In this document: one piece after another, positions 1 through 5,194 of the stretch | Layout of the letters: each line of letters begins with the position of its first letter | Numbering within the stretch: the first letter of the stretch is position 1 | Source: Deltaproteobacteria bacterium | Lineage (GTDB): Bacteria; Desulfobacterota; DSM-4660; Desulfatiglandales; HGW-15 | Assembly (NCBI GenBank): GCA_019308525.1 | Contig: JAFDIC010000302.1 | Location: forward strand, 1-5,194 | Reading direction: 5' to 3' | Length of the DNA stretch: 5,194 nucleotides | Position numbers and translations under genes: made by a program | The notes under the pieces: model-generated | What the model was told of the DNA's origin: nothing | The model's input: the letters and a program-made list of their open reading frames with translations, nothing else | Database searches by the model: none

Positions 1-219
1 TTGATCTATCAGAAACTGAAGCCGTTCAGAACCGGCATCGAGAGAACTTTTGCTCTTGTTAAAGAAAACAGATACCGTATGGAAATAAGCAATTTCTACA
101 GAGGCACCGACAATGTGACCATTCATTCAATCGAACACGATATCGTCTTGACCCAGGATATTATCTTTGCCTATACCCAGACCGGCAAAGTCAGCCCGGT
201 CATAAACTTGAATTATTGA
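1..219 (+). CDS. DDE transposase, C-terminal fragment (5' end outside window)
   Basis: This is the C-terminal 72 residues of an insertion-sequence transposase; the reading frame is open at the left edge, so the first codon (TTG) is probably an internal Leu rather than a start. The segment RTGIERTFALVK (residues 10-21) fits the R-(3)-E-(6)-K signature that holds the last acidic residue of the DDE triad in IS4-like transposases: Arg10, Glu14, Lys21. The preceding Tyr of the fuller Y-(2)-R-(3)-E-(6)-K version is absent (Lys7 is there). The first two catalytic Asp residues would lie upstream, so I cannot tell whether the element is intact. The stop lies only 10 bases before the gnd start, leaving little room for a terminal inverted repeat, which suggests that the right end of the element is lost or eroded. 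The exact IS family is not assigned. It could also be the tail of an intact element that runs beyond the window. Confidence 0.72.
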   Translation: MIYQKLKPFRTGIERTFALVKENRYRMEISNFYRGTDNVTIHSIEHDIVLTQDIIFAYTQTGKVSPVINLNY

Positions 220-229
220 ACAGGCTCAA

Positions 230-1183
230 ATGAGGAAAAAGGCTGACATTGGCATTATCGGTCTCGCCGTGATGGGCGAGAACCTGGTGCTGAACATGGA
301 GAGCAAGGGATTCACCGTGGCTGTATACAACCGCACGCTGGAGAGGATGGAAAATTTCCTCAATGGCCGGGGAAAAGGCAAAAATATTGTCGGTTGCCGC
401 CGCATTGAAGAATTCGTCGCAAATCTTGAGCGCCCCCGCAAGGTTATGATGATGGTCAAGGCCGGGGCGCCGGTCGACGAGTGCATCGCCCAGGTCCTGC
501 CCCACATTGAAGATGGCGACATCCTCATTGATGGCGGAAATAGCTATTTTCTGGACACCATGCGCCGCACACGGGAGTTGGAGGAGAAGGGCATCCTTTT
601 TGTCGGCACAGGGGTGTGCGGCGGTGAAGAGGGCGCCCTGAAGGAAGAGCGCATTGAGGCTTCAAAGGTGTTGGAGGGACCAACAACCGGATTAAAGGGC
701 GATCCCGGCGACTTCATCGAGGCTGTCAGAAGGGCACTTTATGCTTCCAAGATTTGCTCCTATGCCCAGGGCTACCAGCTGTTGGCTTTTGCCAGCAAGG
801 CCTACAGTTGGGATCTCAAATACGGCGAAATCGCCTTGCTGTGGCGCAACGGATGCATTATCCGCGCCAGGTTTTTGGAGCGCATAAAAGAGGCTTTCGA
901 CAACAACCCAACCTTGCCCAACCTGTTACTCGATCCGTTCTTCAAAAATGTTATCGACCGGTGCCAGAACTCCTGGAGGAAGACAATTGCCACCGCAGTT
1001 CAGATAGGAATTCCCGTACCTGCCTTTGGGAGTGCCTTGGCATACTATGACTCTTACAGGGCTGAACGGCTGCCGGCAGACCTTCTACAAGCACAGCGGG
1101 ATTATTTCGGTGCCCACACTTACGAACGCGTGGATAAACCCCGGGGCACTTATTACCACACGGATTGGCATAACCTCAGGTGA
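230..1183 (+). CDS. gnd: 6-phosphogluconate dehydrogenase (decarboxylating) with large in-frame internal deletion; probably inactive
   Basis: Intact Gnd oxidatively decarboxylates 6-phosphogluconate to ribulose 5-phosphate with NADP+ in the cytosolic oxidative pentose phosphate pathway. This copy is 317 residues against about 468-480 normally. The N-terminal Rossmann part is present: the dinucleotide loop GLAVMG (11-16), VYNRT (32-36), MVKAGA (75-80), DGGN with the substrate-contacting Asn (101-104) and GTGVCGGEEGA (126-136), where the usual Ser before GG is Cys130. The sequence then jumps at Lys138 to the all-helical C-terminal domain, EERIEASKVL, followed by AVRRALYASK, GCIIRARFL, GIPVPAF, YYDSYRAE, RDYFGAHTY and the tail Arg300 and His310. 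Relative to E. coli Gnd (alignment from memory), residues of about 137-293 are missing, including the KMVHNGIEYGD block with catalytic Lys183 and Glu190 and also Lys260 and Arg288. Loss of activity is therefore expected. The ATG at 230 gives the normal Gnd N-terminus; only a weak AGG (222-224) precedes it. No zwf or other pathway gene is adjacent. A functional pseudogene is the best reading; an assembly collapse is the main alternative. Confidence 0.93.
   Translation: MRKKADIGIIGLAVMGENLVLNMESKGFTVAVYNRTLERMENFLNGRGKGKNIVGCRRIEEFVANLERPRKVMMMVKAGAPVDECIAQVLPHIEDGDILIDGGNSYFLDTMRRTRELEEKGILFVGTGVCGGEEGALKEERIEASKVLEGPTTGLKGDPGDFIEAVRRALYASKICSYAQGYQLLAFASKAYSWDLKYGEIALLWRNGCIIRARFLERIKEAFDNNPTLPNLLLDPFFKNVIDRCQNSWRKTIATAVQIGIPVPAFGSALAYYDSYRAERLPADLLQAQRDYFGAHTYERVDKPRGTYYHTDWHNLR
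635..643 (+). other. Deletion junction in gnd at a short shared Ala-Leu-Lys sequence
   Basis: The nine bases GCCCTGAAG encode Ala136-Leu137-Lys138. Upstream of it the protein follows the family sequence GGEEGALK, which in intact enzymes continues with GPSIMPGG. Downstream it follows the sequence after a second (A/S)LK in intact enzymes, SLKDQRVAASK in E. coli, here as ALKEERIEASK. The junction therefore coincides with a tripeptide present at both ends of the missing segment, as expected for deletion between short direct repeats by slippage or recombination. The reading frame is kept. That one nucleotide repeat unit lies here is an inference from the protein alignment; the parental nucleotide sequence is not in the window. 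Confidence 0.6.
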
Positions 1184-1214
1184 GCTGCTGCTCCAGCCTT
1201 ATCCTACAGGGTGT
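1184..1214. other. 31-base convergent intergenic gap, no clear terminator
   Basis: The stop codons of gnd (TGA 1181-1183) and the hybrid kinase (TAA on the minus strand, 1217-1215) face each other across this gap. The only stem visible is a 4-bp GAGC/GCTC hairpin at 1182-1193 with a TGCT loop, and no T-run follows on either strand. Read-through of either gene would produce antisense RNA to the other. A Rho-dependent end cannot be excluded from sequence alone. Confidence 0.5.
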
Positions 1215-3647
1215 TTACTCCCTCAGGGCCCGAGAGATCATCTGGCTGAGTTCTTTAATCCCGCAGGGCTTTGTAATATACCCCTTGATCGAATCCTTGA
1301 AGGTGCCGCTGATCTCATCGGAGTCCGATATATCGTAACCGGAAAGTACAATTATCCTTGCATTAGGATCTTTCTTCTTGACTTTGGATATCCAGGTGAA
1401 CCCGTCGATGTCCGGCATGCTCCTGTCAATGAGCACAAGATCAGGCGATATCCTCTCATACCCTTCCAGGGCCACATAAGGCCTGTCCATGCCGATTGCT
1501 TCGTAGCCAAGGCTGGCTACGAGGCTCGTGATCGCTTGAAGGGTAGCGGGATCATCATCAATAATGAGGATCTTCTCGCCCTTTCCAAAAACAATGCCCT
1601 TTTTCGTTTCTTTTTCCTCCCCCGCCCTGTCAGGGGGTTGGACCAGCGGCAATTGGATACTAAAGGATGCGCCTTGGCCAGGCCTTGAGCTCACGTGGAT
1701 AGAGCCCTTGTGCTGTTTGATAATGCCGTGAGAGGTGGACAGCCCGAGACCGGTTCCCTTTCCCACTTGCTTGAGCGAAAAAAATGGGTCGAAAATTCTT
1801 TTCATGGTCTCTTCATCCATCCCGTGCCCCGTATCACTGACCACCGCGATGGCCTTTTCGTGGTTTTTCCACGCCCTTATTTTCAAGACACCACCCTGTG
1901 GCATGGCGTCCCTGGCATTGGTATACAGGTTCATAAACACCTGGCTTAGAAGTGTCCTGTTCCCCCTTATGTAAATATCTTTTTCAAGGTGCAGATCGAT
2001 CTTAATATTCTTGTCAAAGAGCCTCTTTATTATCCCGTGGGTTTCAAAGATGATTTCGGAAAGATCCACTTCGGTCATTTCGTATTTTGCATCACTCCTG
2101 GAGAATTGAAGGAGGCTACCGATCAGGTCTGCTCCTTTCTTTACGGATTCTCGGATGTTCCTGGTGAGTTCCAGCAGTTGCGGTTTGTCAGGATTCAGTA
2201 TTTCAAGGTATTCGATGTTTCCTGAAATGGCCTGAAGCAGGTTCCTGAAGTTATGGGCGATGCCTCCGGCAAGGGCGCCGACTGATTCCATTTTCTGCGA
2301 TTGAAAGAGTTGTTCCTGCAACGCCTTTTGTTCTTTCTCAGCCATTATCCTGGCAGTGACGTCATCATAGATGGTCACGAGTTCTCCAGAAGGCAACGTG
2401 TAGATGTAATAGTCCCGGTAGGTCGGCTCCCCTTCGGCCCCTTTTATGGGGATCAAATGTCTCTCGGGACTACGCGTCTTGTTCACCCGCTTGAGAATCT
2501 CCAAAAGCTTCTTATTCAACGCGGCCAGGTGAGACGGTCCGTGCTCTATGGCCTTCCGGACACTAGATTGTAAGTTGGCGTCTTCCATACTCCTTGCCGC
2601 CTCGTTCATATCTAGCACCGCAAAATCTTCTCCGTTGGATACAGGCCGATAGACCATGACGCCCCTGCTCATGCTATCGAAAATAGCCCTAAATCTTGTT
2701 TCGCTCTGGTGAAGTTTCTCCTTTGTCTTCTCGAGATCACTGGTCCTTTGTTGAACCAGTCTTTCAAGGTTGGAATAGAGGGTGGCATTTTCGATTGCGA
2801 TGGCCGCCGGACCGCTCAAGGCAGTCAGCACGGAAAGGTCCTCCCTTGTAAAACCATAGGCCTTTTCAACGGTATCCACGTATATCACACCGCGTAATTG
2901 TGACCTGCTGATCAAAGGGGCGCACATGATGGAACGAATTCTCAGGAATTCCATGCTTTCCGAGAGGTCTGTTTTTTCCTGGGTCTTGGTATCCAGGATT
3001 ATCAAGGGTTGTGCTGTCTTGATAACTCGATCAACAGTTTTCCTGCTATATCGGACACCTCGGTTGGAGTCGTTTTCCCTCGCCCTGCATATCTCTTTCG
3101 ATATGTCGCCGGTCTGCTCGTCTATCAGCAGGATAGCCCCCCGATCGATCCCTTCGAAAATGTCGAATATGTGGTCTAGGATCCTTTCCAGAGTTACGTC
3201 TATGTCCAGACTCTCCATCAGGACTCGAGATACCCTGTAGACCAATTCCAGGTGCCTTGTTATCGCTAGCGGTTTGCTTTCTCCAGGGAAGCCTACCTCC
3301 AGGGTGTCCTGTGCATGGATTCCAGGATTCTGGGCCACAAGGAATCTCCCGCACCACCGCTTGCCCAGGGAGAAAAAGGTGTTGCCGATCAAAATCGGGG
3401 TCCCTTCTCTGACCTCCACCTTTCGCAGGGCAGGTATCTTGTTGCCGTTGACAAATGTACCGTTCTTGCTGCCAAGGTCTTCTATGAATAGCTTCTCCTT
3501 TTCTCTGATGACGTGCAGATGTTTTCTGGAAATCAGGTCGTCTTCCAGGCGAATATGATTGGCAGGGCCACGGCCCACCAGTGTTATGCCGGGCCTCGTT
3601 TCATATGTCCGCCCTCTGCCTTCTCCGTTCAGTATATAGAGCTTCAC
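1215..3647 (-). CDS. Cytoplasmic hybrid sensor histidine kinase: FHA-GAF-PAS-HisKA-HATPase-receiver
   Basis: This 810-residue protein is a soluble signalling kinase with no membrane segment or signal peptide. Domains in order: FHA (about 1-100) with GRGPANHIRL (25-34), the phosphothreonine-binding S40xxH43 and LGSKNGTFVNG (58-68); GAF (about 135-290) with RGAILLID and SIMCAPLI...LRGVIYVDT; a short coiled coil (about 291-317); PAS (about 318-435) ending in ELVTIYDDVTAR; DHp/HisKA with phosphoacceptor His465 in GGIAHNFRNLL; HATPase with N-box NLYTNARDAM (573-582), DTGHGM (605-610) and GKGTGLGLS (629-637); a C-terminal receiver (about 691-810) with the acidic DDD at 697-699, phosphoacceptor Asp741 in LIDRSMPDIDG, Ser769 and Lys793. 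There is no DNA-binding output, so phosphate probably passes to an HPt or another regulator not in this window. The residue after the His is Asn rather than the usual Asp/Glu. The GTG at 3647 is chosen because the FHA fold begins right there (VKLYILNGEG) and it overlaps the upstream stop as GTGA. A GTG at 3707 in the same frame would add 20 residues. Signal and target are unknown. Confidence 0.95.
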   Translation of the reverse strand: MKLYILNGEGRGRTYETRPGITLVGRGPANHIRLEDDLISRKHLHVIREKEKLFIEDLGSKNGTFVNGNKIPALRKVEVREGTPILIGNTFFSLGKRWCGRFLVAQNPGIHAQDTLEVGFPGESKPLAITRHLELVYRVSRVLMESLDIDVTLERILDHIFDIFEGIDRGAILLIDEQTGDISKEICRARENDSNRGVRYSRKTVDRVIKTAQPLIILDTKTQEKTDLSESMEFLRIRSIMCAPLISRSQLRGVIYVDTVEKAYGFTREDLSVLTALSGPAAIAIENATLYSNLERLVQQRTSDLEKTKEKLHQSETRFRAIFDSMSRGVMVYRPVSNGEDFAVLDMNEAARSMEDANLQSSVRKAIEHGPSHLAALNKKLLEILKRVNKTRSPERHLIPIKGAEGEPTYRDYYIYTLPSGELVTIYDDVTARIMAEKEQKALQEQLFQSQKMESVGALAGGIAHNFRNLLQAISGNIEYLEILNPDKPQLLELTRNIRESVKKGADLIGSLLQFSRSDAKYEMTEVDLSEIIFETHGIIKRLFDKNIKIDLHLEKDIYIRGNRTLLSQVFMNLYTNARDAMPQGGVLKIRAWKNHEKAIAVVSDTGHGMDEETMKRIFDPFFSLKQVGKGTGLGLSTSHGIIKQHKGSIHVSSRPGQGASFSIQLPLVQPPDRAGEEKETKKGIVFGKGEKILIIDDDPATLQAITSLVASLGYEAIGMDRPYVALEGYERISPDLVLIDRSMPDIDGFTWISKVKKKDPNARIIVLSGYDISDSDEISGTFKDSIKGYITKPCGIKELSQMISRALRE
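1501..1522. repeat. Perfect 9-bp inverted repeat with 4-base loop inside the receiver coding region
   Basis: The bases TCGTAGCCA (1501-1509) and TGGCTACGA (1514-1522) are exact reverse complements separated by AGGC. In the kinase mRNA this would be a 9-bp hairpin in the codons for the receiver segment around SLGYEA. No T-run follows on the minus strand side, so it does not look like an intrinsic terminator. The repeat itself is plainly visible; a function is not supported, and it may be a chance result of codon choice. Confidence 0.45.
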
Positions 3648-5101
3648 TTGGATGCCTGGTCCCTCCTTATCTTTCCCCTGATGCTTTCTACAACCTTTCC
3701 CTTGCACGAGTCCTTGGACACGGTTATTTCTTCTATCCTGCCATCGAACCTCTTCATGTAGTATTTGCAGGGATCCTCCAGGAGCGGGAGGTACTCTCCC
3801 TCTATGTCATGATAAAGGTCTATTCGCATAATTCCCTGTTCCCGAGCATCAGCCTCTGCTATGCCAAGGAGCCCGTCTTTACGGATTAGCTTGTAAGCAC
3901 CTTGTTCATTCCTGTACCCCACGAGGTTGCAGGCGAAGTGGCGGACATAGACATCGGCATCCAGGGGATATCGCTCTTCCTTTACAAGCTCGAACACGTC
4001 GCTCCCACTGAAGATTATGCTCTTGCCAGACGTAAGAAGCGGGTTCAAGGCCGTGATGTTGTCAGGGTTGTGGGTGAGAAGGAGCTTTTCGATGGGGGCA
4101 TTTGCTATGTCCGGGTAATCTGTGTGAACGACACTGTTTTTTCTTGCCACATCATGGATCACAATTGCATCTTCATATGCGGATATCGCCCTCTCATAAC
4201 GCTCACGACTCCAGGTCCTTTCGATGAAGTCGTTGATATCTCCAAAGATCACAGAGCTTCTCTCAAATTCTTCTCGGCTGATATCGGTGAACTTCTGGGG
4301 CCTGTATTCTTCATAGAGCTCCTTCCACAGGGATGGCTTGTAGACCGTATCTGCGCTGTAAACAACCTTGGTGCTGGGCGTCATGAACTTGAATGCAATG
4401 GTCGGTACACCGTGCCAGGCTGAAGATTTGATTGCCCTGACCGTTAGGCCAGCTTCTTCGTCGTAATAGATATTCTGATCCTCTTCATAGAAAGTGGTTG
4501 AGGAAAAGGGATAATAACTGGCAGGTTCGACCCATTCACCTGATTCATCGTCCTTGAATAGCAACCTGGGCCTGTTGGCCCTAGGATTGATAAAGATCTT
4601 CGCCTTCTCAGGACCAATCCTGTTTCCCTGTCGGTCTTCCACCTGATAGGTAAAACCACCGACATCATTCGCCTTGAGATTGATTACGTATTTACTCCTG
4701 GGGCCGATATTGATCTCTTCGACAAGGTCCTGGTAAGGGATATCGATAATTCGTTTGGAATCAACAGAGAGTGATCTTTCGATCGCGCCCTTTGAGTTCT
4801 TTGCGAACTCTTCAAGGATCACTTCCGAAGATATCAGCCTGAGCTTTTTTTTGACGAAGGGGTTGTAACATGAAAAAAGGACGATATCAGTGAACCACCT
4901 CTTGTGATCTTCATGGGAATGGGAGGCAAAAATCCCCTTAATCCTGGCGAGACCCTTGTACCCCAGAAAGGGGAAGACCGGCGCTCCGCACTCGAGGAGA
5001 TAGGAGCAATCATTAACCGTTATCATGTAAGCACTGCTCTCACCCATCAAGGAGAAAGGGCTCGTGTTCCCGATAACATCCAATCGAATCTCATGTTTCA
5101 T
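3644..5101 (-). CDS. MBL-fold metallo-hydrolase, RNase Z-like, unknown substrate
   Basis: This 485-residue protein is a metallo-beta-lactamase-fold hydrolase with the full set of metal ligands of the RNase Z/phosphodiesterase type: HSHEDH at 61-66 (HxHxDH motif), His230 in SSAWHGVP, Asp251 in VVYSADTVY and His344 in LLLTHNPDN. A segment resembling the (D)xxxIHE strand of RNase Z-like proteins (AIVIHDVARKNSVVHTDY, about 312-329) lies just before the last His. Between HxHxDH and His230 there is an unusually long insert of roughly 130 residues, and after the fold there is a C-terminal extension of about 110 residues (from SGSDVFEL) that I do not recognise. No signal peptide or membrane segment is seen, so it is probably cytoplasmic. 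The ATG at 5101 is preferred: AGAG lies 5 bases upstream and the MBL fold begins directly (MKHEIRLDVIGN). A TTG at 5131 would add ten residues. It is the first gene of a two-gene operon with the sensor kinase. Family general function is hydrolysis of phosphodiester, ester or thioester bonds; the substrate here is unknown. tRNA 3'-processing is unlikely given the extra regions. Confidence 0.92.
   Translation of the reverse strand: MKHEIRLDVIGNTSPFSLMGESSAYMITVNDCSYLLECGAPVFPFLGYKGLARIKGIFASHSHEDHKRWFTDIVLFSCYNPFVKKKLRLISSEVILEEFAKNSKGAIERSLSVDSKRIIDIPYQDLVEEINIGPRSKYVINLKANDVGGFTYQVEDRQGNRIGPEKAKIFINPRANRPRLLFKDDESGEWVEPASYYPFSSTTFYEEDQNIYYDEEAGLTVRAIKSSAWHGVPTIAFKFMTPSTKVVYSADTVYKPSLWKELYEEYRPQKFTDISREEFERSSVIFGDINDFIERTWSRERYERAISAYEDAIVIHDVARKNSVVHTDYPDIANAPIEKLLLTHNPDNITALNPLLTSGKSIIFSGSDVFELVKEERYPLDADVYVRHFACNLVGYRNEQGAYKLIRKDGLLGIAEADAREQGIMRIDLYHDIEGEYLPLLEDPCKYYMKRFDGRIEEITVSKDSCKGKVVESIRGKIRRDQASK
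3662..3668 (-). promoter_or_regulatory. Possible Shine-Dalgarno for the hybrid kinase within the end of the hydrolase gene
   Basis: The minus strand reads AAGGAGG at 3668-3662, an excellent anti-16S match, but it sits 14 bases from the GTG at 3647, longer than the usual 5-9. A minimal AGG (3657-3655) lies 7 bases from the same GTG. With the 4-base GTGA overlap, translation of the kinase probably depends on ribosomes finishing the hydrolase, so an imperfect spacing is tolerable. The GTG at 3707 has its own AAGGA only three bases away, which keeps that longer start possible. Confidence 0.4.
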
Positions 5102-5158
5102 GTCATCTCTAGGGATTTCAGAAAATCGCAAGTGGAAGATCCGAGAATATCAATTAAA

Positions 5159-5187
5159 ATACTATAGCATTTCGCCGGATATTTCAA
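5159..5187 (-). promoter_or_regulatory. Candidate sigma-70-type promoter for the hydrolase-kinase operon
   Basis: On the minus strand a -35-like TTGAAA (5187-5182, five of six consensus bases) is followed after 17 bases by TAGTAT (5164-5159, four of six). The region is A+T-rich and lies directly upstream of the first operon gene. It would start RNA near 5152 and leave a leader of about 50 bases before the ATG at 5101. A shifted -10 TATAGT with 15-base spacing is an alternative. The match was found by eye in a short A+T-rich stretch, so chance agreement is possible. Confidence 0.38.
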
Positions 5188-5194
5188 CTTTAAA

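Noticed and set aside
200..528. Two minus-strand open frames of about 100 residues opposite the gnd 5' half
   Set aside because: They are shadows of the well-conserved Gnd Rossmann domain on the plus strand.
1182..1193. Small GAGC/GCTC hairpin as a terminator
   Set aside because: A 4-bp stem with no following T-run is too weak to call.
1026..1688. 220-residue plus-strand open frame
   Set aside because: It overlaps the end of gnd in another frame and then runs antisense to the receiver and ATPase coding region of the kinase; the protein is low-complexity in character with no recognisable domain.
3648..3707. Upstream GTG start of the hybrid kinase at 3707
   Set aside because: The extra 20 residues are Lys/Gly-rich and precede the natural FHA start; the GTG at 3647 makes the common 4-base stop/start overlap. 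Kept only as an alternative.
3902..4423. 173-residue plus-strand open frame
   Set aside because: It lies entirely antisense to the MBL hydrolase, whose metal-binding motifs prove the minus strand is coding; no family resemblance was seen.
5102..5131. TTG start of the MBL hydrolase at 5131
   Set aside because: The ATG at 5101 sits directly before the MBL fold and has an AGAG at suitable distance; the extra ten residues look unstructured.
1..5194. CRISPR array, tRNA, rRNA, riboswitch or defence system
   Set aside because: No spaced direct repeats, tRNA-like fold or RNA-gene sequence was seen, and the coding genes account for nearly the whole window.

Overview
The window looks like bacterial chromosome, most likely from a Gram-negative environmental lineage such as a deltaproteobacterium (Desulfobacterota). 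That guess rests only on the flavour of the proteins: a cytoplasmic FHA-GAF-PAS hybrid histidine kinase of a type common there, and the sequence style of the transposase and Gnd. No rRNA or other marker gene is present to confirm it.

Layout. Positions 1-219 (+) hold the C-terminal end of a DDE transposase, cut off by the left edge of the window. Ten bases later, 230-1183 (+) encodes a 6-phosphogluconate dehydrogenase (Gnd) that is open end to end but has lost about 157 internal residues in frame, including the catalytic Lys, His, Asn and Glu. The remaining 4 kb is on the minus strand and converges on gnd with only 31 bases between the two stop codons. Read in its own direction it starts with a candidate promoter (about 5187-5159), then an RNase Z-like metallo-beta-lactamase-fold hydrolase (5101-3644), then an 810-residue FHA-GAF-PAS-histidine kinase-receiver protein (3647-1215). 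The two minus-strand genes overlap by four bases (GTGA), so they almost certainly form one translationally coupled operon.

How the parts relate. The minus-strand pair looks like a cytoplasmic signalling unit: a hydrolase of unknown substrate made together with a kinase that carries a phosphothreonine-reading FHA domain and a GAF ligand-binding domain. Whether the hydrolase makes or removes a ligand sensed by the kinase is inference. The transposase remnant and gnd form a separate, degraded-looking segment. The Gnd deletion junction falls exactly on an Ala-Leu-Lys that occurs (as Ala/Ser-Leu-Lys) at both ends of the missing segment in intact Gnd proteins, which points to deletion between short direct repeats. 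No CRISPR array, tRNA, rRNA or convincing terminator is visible, and no gene-free stretch exceeds 100 bases.
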